Source of the DNA: JACCTU01 sp963700495
GTDB lineage: Bacteria; Actinomycetota; Thermoleophilia; Gaiellales; Gaiellaceae
Length of the DNA stretch: 64,000 nt
NCBI GenBank assembly: GCA_963700495.1
Contig: CAVOXT010000001.1
Location: forward strand, 434,001 to 498,000
Direction of reading: 5' to 3'
The notes beneath the pieces were generated by a model. The model did not search any database. It was not told the origin of the DNA and saw only the letters and a program-made list of their open reading frames with translations. Both the position numbers and the translations under genes were made by a program. Below are positions 8,221 to 15,640 of this stretch, piece after piece (the first letter of the stretch is position 1; each line of letters starts with the position of its first letter).

Positions 8221-8990
8221 ACGTCACGCCGAGGAAGGAGCTCGGCCAGCACTTCCTCGTCGACGAGAACATCCTCGGCGTGATCGGGAGGCTCGCTGAG
8301 CTCGACCTCGACGACGTCGTGCTCGAGGTCGGCGCCGGGCTCGGCGTGCTCACGCGCTACCTCGCAGACCGAGTCGCGCACGTGCACGCAGTCGAGATCG
8401 ACCGCGGCCTCGAGCCGACGCTTCGCGAGGCGCTCGACGGGCACCCGAACGTCCGGCTGGAGTTCGCAGACGCGCTCCGTTTCGACTACTCGACGCTCGA
8501 TCCGCCGCCGCGAAAGCTCGTCGCGAACCTGCCCTACAACGTCGCCACGCCGCTCGTCGCAGAGAGCCTCGAGGGAATCCCGTCCGTCGGGCGCTGGACG
8601 GTGATGGTCCAGCGCGAGGTGGCCGACCGCTTCTTCGCGTCGGCCGGGACGAAGGCGTACGGCGCCGTCTCGGTACTGCTCCAGCTCGCGGCGGAGCGCA
8701 CCGGCTTCCACCCCGTCTCGCGCAGTGTCTTCCGCCCTCGGCCGAACGTCGACTCCGCGCTCGTCGCGTTCCGCCGCACGACGCTCCCCGACGACTTCGC
8801 GAAGATCAAGCTCGTCGTGACCGCAGCCTTCGCGCATCGCCGGAAGATGCTCCCGAACTCGCTCGAGCTCGCCGGCTTCGCATCGCGCGAGGAGGCGGCA
8901 GGGGCGCTCGAGCAGATCGGCCGCGACCCGTCCGTGCGCGCGGAGGCGCTCGCGCCCGAAGAGTTCGCCGCGCTCGCCAGGGCGCTGTGA
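8217..8990 (+). CDS. rsmA: 16S rRNA dimethyladenosine transferase
   Basis: 257 residues, KsgA/RsmA family. The N-terminal KELGQHFLVD box, SAM-binding EVGAGLGVLT, catalytic NLPYNVATP and the VMVQREVADRF segment are all intact. It dimethylates the two adjacent adenosines of helix 45 in 16S rRNA late in small-subunit assembly. It overlaps TatD upstream and ispE downstream by four bases each, so it is in the middle of a translationally coupled operon. Confidence 0.95.
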   Translation: MNVTPRKELGQHFLVDENILGVIGRLAELDLDDVVLEVGAGLGVLTRYLADRVAHVHAVEIDRGLEPTLREALDGHPNVRLEFADALRFDYSTLDPPPRKLVANLPYNVATPLVAESLEGIPSVGRWTVMVQREVADRFFASAGTKAYGAVSVLLQLAAERTGFHPVSRSVFRPRPNVDSALVAFRRTTLPDDFAKIKLVVTAAFAHRRKMLPNSLELAGFASREEAAGALEQIGRDPSVRAEALAPEEFAALARAL

Positions 8991-9805
8991 CGCGCGCGCC
9001 CGCAACAGCGAAGCTCAACCTCGCCCTCGTCGTCGGGCCGCTCCGCAAGGACGGCAGGCACGAGGTGACCACGGTGCTCCAGCGGCTCGCGCTGGCCGAC
9101 CGGATCGAGGTCGTGCGCGCCGACGGCCTGACGGTGGAGGGATTTGCCGCCGACACGCTTGTTCGCGGCGCGCTGACGGAACTCGCGCTCGAGGCCGGGG
9201 TGCGCCCGCATTGGCGCGCGCGAATCACGAAGCGGATCCCGGCGGCCGCAGGGCTCGGCGGCGGGAGCTCCGATGCGGCGACAGCGCTCCGGCTCGCAAA
9301 CGAGACGCTCCAGGAGCCGCTCCCGCCCGAGCGGCTGCGCAGGCTCGCGCGCACGCTCGGCGCCGATGTGCCGTTCTTCCTCGCAGACGGACCGCAGCTC
9401 GGCGAGCAGGAAGGCGCCGAGCTCGCCCCGCTCGACTTGCCGCAGGACTATTTCGTCGTGCTCGTGCTTCCCCGCGGCGTGCACAAGCGCACGACGGCCG
9501 ACGTCTACGACTCGTTCGACCGGCGCGCCGTCGCAAACGGGTACGAAGAGCGCCGCTCCGCGCTCCTCTCGGCGCTGAGGGTGGTCCGCCGTCCGCGTGA
9601 CCTGGCGGCGCTGCCGCCGAACGACCTTGCGGCGTCCCCTCTCGCCGCAGAGCTCCGCGCGTTCGGAGCCTTCCGTGCCGACGTGACCGGCGCCGGGCCC
9701 ACTGTCTACGGCCTCTTCCAGCACCGCGACGCGGCGGTGGCGGCGCAGGCCGCGCTGCGCCCGCTCGGCCGCACCTGGCTGACGGCACCGGCTTGGTACG
9801 GTTGA
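8987..9805 (+). CDS. ispE: 4-diphosphocytidyl-2-C-methyl-D-erythritol kinase
   Basis: 272 residues, GHMP kinase of the MEP isoprenoid pathway, phosphorylating CDP-methylerythritol at the 2-hydroxyl. APATAKLNLAL at the N-terminus carries the catalytic Lys, and the ATP loop is PAAAGLGGGSSDAAT (about residues 85-99). The C-terminal GAGPTVYGLF motif is also present. The GTG start overlaps the rsmA stop. It is somewhat short but no family block is missing. Confidence 0.94.
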   Translation: MTRAPATAKLNLALVVGPLRKDGRHEVTTVLQRLALADRIEVVRADGLTVEGFAADTLVRGALTELALEAGVRPHWRARITKRIPAAAGLGGGSSDAATALRLANETLQEPLPPERLRRLARTLGADVPFFLADGPQLGEQEGAELAPLDLPQDYFVVLVLPRGVHKRTTADVYDSFDRRAVANGYEERRSALLSALRVVRRPRDLAALPPNDLAASPLAAELRAFGAFRADVTGAGPTVYGLFQHRDAAVAAQAALRPLGRTWLTAPAWYG

Positions 9806-9808
9806 TCC

Positions 9809-10162
9809 ATGGACCTCGCCGTCATCGACCACGGCTCGAGCCGAAGCGGGCGCTGGCTAAGGCGCAAGCGCGTGCGCCTCGCGCTCTGGATCGGGGTGAT
9901 CGAGGCGGGGCTCGTGTTCTTCGGCGTCATCCCGCGCTGGCCCGCCTTCTTCGTCGCGCTGGCCGTGCTCGCGTTCTACCTGTTCGTCGGCCGCAACCTG
10001 CGGAACGACACCCTCCGGCAGAGCTCCTGGATCGCGCTGGGCTCACAGCTCGTGATCCTGGCGCTGCCGGCGCTCCTCGCGATCCTCACCCTCGCCGCGT
10101 TCGCCGCGATCGCGATCCTGGCGGTCGTCGCCCTGGCCTTCCTCTTCCTCGACCGGCGTTAG
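9809..10162 (+). CDS. Small integral membrane protein, unknown
   Basis: 117 residues. A short basic N-terminus (RRKRVR) is followed by about four hydrophobic helices: around residues 29-47, 50-62, 75-92 and 95-113. I do not recognise the family. TACGGT (9797-9802) sits 6 nt before the ATG, so it has its own likely leaderless promoter although ispE ends only three bases upstream. Its TAG stop lies inside an 18-bp palindrome that precedes the tRNA gene. Confidence 0.7.
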   Translation: MDLAVIDHGSSRSGRWLRRKRVRLALWIGVIEAGLVFFGVIPRWPAFFVALAVLAFYLFVGRNLRNDTLRQSSWIALGSQLVILALPALLAILTLAAFAAIAILAVVALAFLFLDRR

Positions 10163-10179
10163 TGCCCGGGCACTAAACT
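10159..10179. promoter_or_regulatory. 18-bp perfect palindrome plus tRNA -10 box
   Basis: TTAGTGCCCGGGCACTAA (10159-10176) is an exact palindrome with no loop, overlapping the stop codon of the upstream gene. It runs into TAAACT (10174-10179), a good -10 element 15 nt before the mature 5' end of tRNA-Gln. A dimeric regulator bound here would cover the tRNA promoter. Confidence 0.45.
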
Positions 10180-10194
10180 CTGCCTCCCTCACTC

Positions 10195-10268
10195 TGGGGC
10201 GTGGCCAAGCGGTAAGGCAACGGGTTTTGGTCCCGTGATCCCAGGTTCGAATCCTGGCGCCCCAGCCA
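10195..10268 (+). tRNA. tRNA-Gln (anticodon TTG), CCA encoded
   Basis: Full cloverleaf: acceptor TGGGGCG (10195-10201) pairs with CGCCCCA (10258-10264), followed by discriminator G and an encoded CCA (10266-10268). The anticodon stem ACGGG/CCCGT closes loop TTTTGGT, giving anticodon TTG, read as glutamine. The T arm is CCAGG-TTCGAAT-CCTGG. The glmU start follows 8 nt later. Confidence 0.96.
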
Positions 10269-10276
10269 TTCCACCC

Positions 10277-11599
10277 ATGAGCTCCAACCTCGCAGCTGTC
10301 GTGATGGCAGGCGGCCTCGGCACTCGGATGAGGTCGAGCGTGCCCAAGCACATGCACCCGCTCCTCGGGCGGCGTGTCGTCGACTGGGTCCTCGAGACGG
10401 CCCGGGAGCTCGGGGCCGACCCGCTCGTCGTCGTCGCATCGCCCGACACGCGCGATGCGTACGAAGACGTCACGGTCGCCGTGCAGGAGCACGCGCGCGG
10501 CACGGGTGACGCCGTCGCGAGCTCGCAGCACGCGCTCGAGGGCTTCGACGGCGGCGTGCTCGTGCTCGACGCAGCGGCGCCGCTCCTCACGTCGGAGCTG
10601 CTCCGCGAGTTCGTCGAGCAGCACGAACGCGGCGGGGCCGACGTCACGATCCTGACGATCGAGCCCGAGCAGCAGCTCCCGTACGGACGGATCATTCGCG
10701 CGGGCGACGGCAGCGTTCGCGAGATCGTCGAGGAGCGCGACGCGACGCCCGAGCAGCGCGCGGTGCGCGAGCTGAACTCGTCGATCTACGTCTTCGACGC
10801 GCAGGCACTACGCGACGCGCTCGGCAAGCTCGACCCGCGGAACGCACAGGGCGAGCTGTACCTGACCGACACGATCGCGCACATCGTCGCCGCGGGCGGC
10901 CGGGCGGAGGGATGGCGCGCCGAGAACCCGAGCGAGACGATCGGGATCAACAACCGCGTCGAGCTCGCTCAGGCCGCCGCAGTTCTGCGCGACCGGATCA
11001 ACGAGGCGCACATGCTCGCCGGGGTGACGATCGTCGACCCGCAGAGCACCTGGATCGACGCCGAGGTGGAGATCGAGCCGGACGTCGTCGTCCACCCGTT
11101 CACCGTGCTCCGCGGCCGGACGACCGTCGCGACGGGAGCGGAGATCGGCCCGCACGCGGTCGCGGTCGACGCCCGGATCGGCGAGCGCGTGTCGATCGGG
11201 CCGTTCTGTTACCTTCGCCCCGGCACCGTCCTGGACCACGACGCCAAGGCAGGCACCTTCGTGGAGATCAAGAACTCGCGGATCGGAGCCGGGACGAAGG
11301 TGCCGCACCTTTCCTACATCGGGGATGCCGACATCGGCGCGGACTCGAACATCGCCGCAGGCAACATCACCGCGAACTTCCCGCACGAGCCCGGTCAGCG
11401 CAAGGGCAGGACGACGATCGGCAGCAACGTCAGGACCGGGATCCACAATGGGTTCGTTGCTCCTGTCGAGGTGGGGGACGATGCATGGATCGCGGCCGGA
11501 TCGGTGATAACCAAGGATGTCCCGCCGGGCGCGCTCGGTGTTGCGCGGGCGCGGCAAGAGAACAAGGAGGGCTATGCCCGTCGAAAGCGCGACGACTGA
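10277..11599 (+). CDS. glmU: Bifunctional UDP-GlcNAc pyrophosphorylase / GlcN-1-P acetyltransferase
   Basis: 440 residues. The N-terminal uridyltransferase domain (about 1-235) has VVMAGGLGTRMRSSVPK, EHARGTGDAV, the YGRI segment and NNRVELA. The left-handed beta-helix acetyltransferase (about 255-430) has RPGTVL, KAGTFVEIKNS and the catalytic-His region around SYIGDADIG. It makes UDP-GlcNAc for peptidoglycan. Oddity: the Mg-binding GDxPL motif reads DAAAPL (98-103), so the conserved Asp (D105 in E. coli) is Ala100. The start follows tRNA-Gln closely; the end overlaps prs by 26 nt. Confidence 0.92.
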   Translation: MSSNLAAVVMAGGLGTRMRSSVPKHMHPLLGRRVVDWVLETARELGADPLVVVASPDTRDAYEDVTVAVQEHARGTGDAVASSQHALEGFDGGVLVLDAAAPLLTSELLREFVEQHERGGADVTILTIEPEQQLPYGRIIRAGDGSVREIVEERDATPEQRAVRELNSSIYVFDAQALRDALGKLDPRNAQGELYLTDTIAHIVAAGGRAEGWRAENPSETIGINNRVELAQAAAVLRDRINEAHMLAGVTIVDPQSTWIDAEVEIEPDVVVHPFTVLRGRTTVATGAEIGPHAVAVDARIGERVSIGPFCYLRPGTVLDHDAKAGTFVEIKNSRIGAGTKVPHLSYIGDADIGADSNIAAGNITANFPHEPGQRKGRTTIGSNVRTGIHNGFVAPVEVGDDAWIAAGSVITKDVPPGALGVARARQENKEGYARRKRDD

Positions 11600-12635
11600 G
11601 CTGTCGCTGCCGGGCCTCGAGGTGACCCCGACGGCGGCCGCCACGAAGCCCACCCACTGGATCGAGCGCGGGCCGCAGAAGCGGCTGATGGTGTTCTCGG
11701 GCCGGTCACACCCCGATCTCGCGCAGCGCATCGCCGAGCACCTCAACGTCGAGCTCGGCGACGTCGAGCTGGAGACGTTCGCGAACGACGAGACGTACGT
11801 CCGCTACGCCGAATCGATCCGCGGCGCCGACGTCTTCATCGTCCAGACCGGCGCCCAGCCCGTCGACCGGCACCTGATGGAGCTGCTGCTGATGATCCAG
11901 GCGGCGAAGCTCGCGTCGGCGAAGCGCATCACCGCCGTGATCCCCTGGTTCCCGTACTCGCGCCAGGACCGCAAGGCGAAGCCGCGCGAGCCGATCTCGG
12001 GCCGTCTTGTCGCCGACATGCTGCAGCTCGCCGGTGCCGACCGCGTGCTCACGATGGACCTGCACGCCGGCCAGGTGCAGGGCTTCTTCACCGTGCCCGT
12101 CGACCACATGACCGCGCTGCCGCTCTTCGGCCGCCACTTCCGGGACCTCGGCTTCATCGGCGACGGGGTCGTGTCGGTCGCGCCGGACGCGGGACGCGCC
12201 AGGGTCGCGGTGCGCTTCGCCGAGATGCTCGACGCGAACTTCGCGGTCATGCACAAGACGCGGCCCTCGCACGATGCGGTCGCGGTCACGGAGATCACGG
12301 GCCGCGTGCGCGACAAGATCGCGATCGTCGGCGACGACGTCACGACGACGGGTAGCACGCTGATCGCGGGCGCACGGGCGCTGAAGGAGCACGGCGCGAA
12401 GGACGTCTGGATCTTCGTCACCCACGCACAGCTCACGCCGGAGGGCCTGGAGCGCCTCGGCAAGGCCGACGTGTCGGGGATCGTGGTCACGGACACGGTC
12501 CCGATCGACCCGCTCAAGCGCCCGGAGAACATGACCGTCCTTCCGGTTGCGGGTCTGCTCGCGGAGACGATCATGAACGTGTTCGCGGACGACTCGGTGT
12601 CGGCCATCTTCGGCGGCGACACCCAGCTCTTCTGA
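11574..12635 (+). CDS. prs: Ribose-phosphate pyrophosphokinase
   Basis: 353 residues including a non-conserved N-terminal extension of about 38. The core starts at RLMVFSGRSHP, then FANDETYVR, WFPYSRQDRKAKPREPIS, DLHAGQVQGFF, the flexible-loop HKTRPSHDAV and the PRPP motif GDDVTTTGSTL. It makes PRPP from ribose-5-phosphate and ATP for nucleotides, His and Trp. The ATG was chosen because of a strong AAGGAGG ribosome site (about 11564-11570) inside the end of glmU. The glmU-prs pairing is common in bacteria. Confidence 0.95.
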   Translation: MPVESATTELSLPGLEVTPTAAATKPTHWIERGPQKRLMVFSGRSHPDLAQRIAEHLNVELGDVELETFANDETYVRYAESIRGADVFIVQTGAQPVDRHLMELLLMIQAAKLASAKRITAVIPWFPYSRQDRKAKPREPISGRLVADMLQLAGADRVLTMDLHAGQVQGFFTVPVDHMTALPLFGRHFRDLGFIGDGVVSVAPDAGRARVAVRFAEMLDANFAVMHKTRPSHDAVAVTEITGRVRDKIAIVGDDVTTTGSTLIAGARALKEHGAKDVWIFVTHAQLTPEGLERLGKADVSGIVVTDTVPIDPLKRPENMTVLPVAGLLAETIMNVFADDSVSAIFGGDTQLF

Positions 12636-12805
12636 TGCCGTTCCGCGGGCCGAGTGCGATCTGGCTTGTGGCGGGGTTGATCGTCGCGTTCGTCCAGGAC
12701 TACTTCGACAACCTCGGCACGATCAGCCGCATCCTGACCGCGATCCTCGCGGTGCTCCTCTGGCCGCTGCTCCTGCTCGGCTTCGACGTCCGAATCACGC
12801 GGTAG
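12635..12805 (+). CDS. 56-residue membrane miniprotein
   Basis: The ATG overlaps the last base of the prs TGA (TGATG). The 56 codons read as two hydrophobic segments (about 8-21 and 33-51) around an acidic DYFDN turn, ending in a basic RITR. Codon use matches the neighbours and the frame is closed by TAG just before the L25 promoter. I do not recognise it; the overlap with prs suggests coupled translation of a small membrane protein. Confidence 0.5.
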   Translation: MPFRGPSAIWLVAGLIVAFVQDYFDNLGTISRILTAILAVLLWPLLLLGFDVRITR

Positions 12806-12825
12806 TCGCTACGCTTCCGGCCGGC

Positions 12826-13521
12826 ATGGCCGGAGAACGAATCCGTCTGGAGGTCAAGGAACGCGAGCTGGTCGGCTCTCGCGAGGCTCGGCGCATGCGC
12901 CGTCAGGGCCTCATTCCCGGCGTCCTCTACGGACGCTCCGACCCGCACGCGATCTCCGTTCCCGAGCGCGAGCTCCGGAGGGCGCTCACGGGGGAGGGCG
13001 GGCTGAACGCGATCCTGGACGTCGTGCTCGAGGGCCAGAAGACGACGCATCCGTCGATCCTCAAGCAGTACCAGCAGGATCCGGTCAAGGGTCGCGTGAT
13101 CCACATCGACCTCCAGGAGGTCAGGCTCGACCAGCCGATCCACGCCACCGTGCCGGTTCATCTGATCGGCGCCGACGACTCGCCGGGCATTCGCGAGGGC
13201 GGCGTGCTCTCGCAGGTCTCTCGCGACGTCAACGTCGAGGCGCTGCCGATGGAGATCCCCGAGCATCTCGACCTCGACGTCAGCGGCATGGAGATGAACG
13301 ACACGCTCCGGCTCGCCGACCTGCGCGCGCCGGAAGGCGTGACGCTGCTCGACGATCCCGAGGAGACCGTGCTGGCGACGGTGACGATGCCGACGCGCGA
13401 GATCGAGCCGGAAGTCGTCGAGGAGGAGCTCGCCGAGGGCGAGGAAGGTGCCCCCGCGGCAGAAGGGGAAGCGCCTGCCGAGGGCGAAGCCGAGGGCGAA
13501 GCCGCCCCCGCCGAGGGGTAG
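12826..13521 (+). CDS. rplY: Ribosomal protein L25, general stress CTC form
   Basis: 231 residues. The N-terminal 5S-rRNA-binding L25 domain (about 1-95) begins with RLEVKERELVGSREARRMR and contains GLIPGVLYGR. The C-terminal TL5/CTC beta domain (about 98-185) is followed by an acidic Glu/Ala/Gly tail, typical of long CTC forms in actinobacteria. It binds 5S rRNA in the central protuberance. TACGCT (12810-12815) is 10 nt upstream of the ATG. Pth follows after 5 nt, the usual rplY-pth pair. Confidence 0.94.
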   Translation: MAGERIRLEVKERELVGSREARRMRRQGLIPGVLYGRSDPHAISVPERELRRALTGEGGLNAILDVVLEGQKTTHPSILKQYQQDPVKGRVIHIDLQEVRLDQPIHATVPVHLIGADDSPGIREGGVLSQVSRDVNVEALPMEIPEHLDLDVSGMEMNDTLRLADLRAPEGVTLLDDPEETVLATVTMPTREIEPEVVEEELAEGEEGAPAAEGEAPAEGEAEGEAAPAEG

Positions 13522-13526
13522 TCCTC

Positions 13527-14123
13527 GTGCGCCTGTTGCGTCGCGGCGGGGAGTCGTCCTCGTCGCTCGACCTGCTCGTCGTCGGCCTGGGCAATCCCGG
13601 GCGGGAGTACGCGAACACGCGCCACAACGTCGGTGCGATGGTGGTGGACGAGCTCGCGCGGCGGCACGGCGCATCCTTCCGCGGCAAGTTCAGCGGGCAG
13701 CTCGGGGAGACACGCGTGAACGGCACGCGCGTCGCGCTGCTGAAGCCCGAGACGTACATGAACCTCTCCGGCAACTCGGTCTCCGCGGCGGCACGCTTCT
13801 TCAAGGTGCCGCCCGAGCAGATCCTCGTCGTCCACGACGAGGGTGACTTCGACCTCGGCCGGCTGCAGGCTCGAGCGGGGGGCGGCCTCGCCGGTCACAA
13901 CGGCCTGCGGTCGATCGCGCAGCAGCTCGGCACCCAGGAGTTCCTTCGCCTCCGCGTCGGCGTGGGTCGCCCCGAGCGTGGCGACCCCCGGCCGCTCGCC
14001 GACTACGTGCTGTCGAACTTCGAGCCGCACGACGACGCGGAGGCGATCGTCTCCCGCGCGGCGGACACGGTCGAGTCGATCGCGCGCGACGGGCTCGACG
14101 CCGCTCAGCGCGCCTTCCACTGA
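13527..14123 (+). CDS. pth: Peptidyl-tRNA hydrolase
   Basis: 198 residues. After a short basic lead the core begins LLVVGLGNPGREYANTRHN, with the catalytic His in TRHN. LLKPETYMNLSG, VVHDEGDFDLG and GGGLAGHNGLRSI follow, all canonical. It releases peptides from prematurely dropped peptidyl-tRNA. The GTG start lies 5 nt after the rplY stop. A strong hairpin terminator follows the TGA. Confidence 0.95.
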   Translation: MRLLRRGGESSSSLDLLVVGLGNPGREYANTRHNVGAMVVDELARRHGASFRGKFSGQLGETRVNGTRVALLKPETYMNLSGNSVSAAARFFKVPPEQILVVHDEGDFDLGRLQARAGGGLAGHNGLRSIAQQLGTQEFLRLRVGVGRPERGDPRPLADYVLSNFEPHDDAEAIVSRAADTVESIARDGLDAAQRAFH

Positions 14124-14127
14124 CGGC

Positions 14128-14160
14128 GGAGGCCGCGACCCGTTGCGGGTCGCGGCCTCC
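14128..14160. terminator. Bidirectional hairpin terminator
   Basis: A perfect 14-bp stem (14128-14141 with 14147-14160) and a 5-nt loop gttgc lie between the convergent pth and GH6 genes. There is no T-run, which is normal in high-GC genomes. It can serve transcripts arriving from both sides. Confidence 0.7.
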
Positions 14161-14185
14161 CCGCGTCGTCTTCAGACCGTGGTGC

Positions 14186-15499
14186 CTAGAGCGCTGGGCT
14201 TGCCAGCTGCGCGAGCTGCAGCGCCTGCTGCGGGAACCACGCTCCCGCGGCGGGGTCGACGATGCCGCCCCACTCCGGGTCGGGCGATCCGACAGGCGTA
14301 CCGTTTCGGTTGCACGTGCCGTCCGACTGCCCCGGAGTCTTCACCCAGAGGTAGGCGTCGACGAGCGGCACGCCCGTGTTCGCCGTCGGCCGCCGGCCGA
14401 GGCCGCGCCCGGGCGGGTTGCACCAGTCGAGCGCAGCGCCGTCGCTCGGGTACGTGCTCGGGTACTGCCACGGGCCGCGACCGTTGCGGCCCGTGTCGAT
14501 CACGAAGTGTGTCGTTCCGGTTGTGTCCGCGTAGCGGATGTTCTCACCGGACGTGTTGAACGGCATGCGAGGGCCGCCGGGCGTGCTCACGACCGTCGTA
14601 TCCGTATCGCTCCAGACCCCGTATCGGTTGAGCGCGTCTCCCGTCCACTCGCCGATCGTCTGTGCGATCAGGGACGGCAGCGGGCCGCCGTTCCAGTACT
14701 GGTCGGGGCACTCGGCGGCCGGATTGCCGCTGCGCCGCGCGATGCACTTCGAGATCCAGGTTCCGTAGTGGACCTGGTTCTCGGTGTACTGGAAGTTCGA
14801 GACGTTCAGGTAGAAGCCCTGCGTCCGCTGCACGCCGGCCGTGAGTAGCCGCGTCGAGATGTCGCCGACGTTGAGCCAGCTCGAGTGCGTGCCGTCCAGG
14901 TAGACGATCGCGCTCGGCTGCTGCGCCAGCCGATCGACTGCGTAGTTCAGTTCCTCGTAGCGCTGCGCGTCTGTGAACGGGAACCCAGCACCACAGTTCG
15001 ACGGCAGCAACCCGAGGCTGTCCGGCTCGAGGATGACGACCGCCTTCGCGTTGCCGATGCCCTGGGCGAAGCCGTCGATCCAGGCTTTGTATTCAGCGGT
15101 CGTCGTTGCGCCGCCGGCCGAGAGATTCGCGCAGTCGCGGCCGGGGATGTTGTAGGCGACGAGCACGGCGACGGCGTGCTCCAGCTTCGCCAACGCGACC
15201 GCCTGCTGGACGTTCTTCCGTGCCTCGCTTGGCGTTCCCTTCGTGACCCAGACGGCCTGTGGCGTCGTCACCATCTTCCCGATCAGCGCGGCGTCACGGA
15301 GCTTGCCGTGCCTCAGCAAGTCGATGCCCTGTCGTACTGCTCCGGGATCGGGCACCGGGACCAGGAACCTCGTGTTCGGCGCGAGCGTCCTGTCGCCGCT
15401 CGTCGGCCCGCTCGCCGAGGCGACGACCGGGACGACGGCAGCGACCGCCGCCACGAGAGCGAGCCACGAAAGCCCGCGTCGCAACCCTCTTCTTCGCAT
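14186..15499 (-). CDS. Secreted glycoside hydrolase family 6 (cellulase)
   Basis: 437 residues with an Arg-led signal peptide (cleavage near residue 30, ASASG). GH6 signatures: NIPGRDCANLSAGG carries the first catalytic Asp, VVILEPDSLG carries the proton-donor Asp, and VDAYLWVKTPGQSDGTC matches the conserved C-terminal Asp loop. GH6 enzymes are inverting endo- or exo-1,4-beta-glucanases. No cellulose-binding module is visible, so it is a stand-alone catalytic domain. A GGGGAGG site precedes the ATG. A LacI-type operator overlaps the probable -10 TACACT (rc of 15569-15574), implying sugar-controlled expression. Confidence 0.9.
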   Translation of the reverse strand: MRRRGLRRGLSWLALVAAVAAVVPVVASASGPTSGDRTLAPNTRFLVPVPDPGAVRQGIDLLRHGKLRDAALIGKMVTTPQAVWVTKGTPSEARKNVQQAVALAKLEHAVAVLVAYNIPGRDCANLSAGGATTTAEYKAWIDGFAQGIGNAKAVVILEPDSLGLLPSNCGAGFPFTDAQRYEELNYAVDRLAQQPSAIVYLDGTHSSWLNVGDISTRLLTAGVQRTQGFYLNVSNFQYTENQVHYGTWISKCIARRSGNPAAECPDQYWNGGPLPSLIAQTIGEWTGDALNRYGVWSDTDTTVVSTPGGPRMPFNTSGENIRYADTTGTTHFVIDTGRNGRGPWQYPSTYPSDGAALDWCNPPGRGLGRRPTANTGVPLVDAYLWVKTPGQSDGTCNRNGTPVGSPDPEWGGIVDPAAGAWFPQQALQLAQLASPAL

Positions 15500-15570
15500 C
15501 TTCGCCTCCCCTGTCTTCCGTCGGTCTTCGTCGATGCCAGCCGTCGTGCCGAGAGCGCCCGCCGGACCAG

Positions 15571-15584
15571 TGTAAACGTTTTCA
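15571..15584. promoter_or_regulatory. LacI/GalR-type operator
   Basis: TGTAAACGTTTTCA fits the pseudo-palindromic LacI-family/cre consensus TGNNANCGNTNNCA with central CG. It overlaps TACACT, the probable -10 of the GH6 gene, and lies 57 nt before the ABC exporter ATG. A LacI-family gene is encoded 2 kb to the right. Confidence 0.6.
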
Positions 15585-15640
15585 GCCGATCTTCGCCGGT
15601 CCGTTCTCCATCGCCGTCACCGCTAGCTACAACTCGTCCG

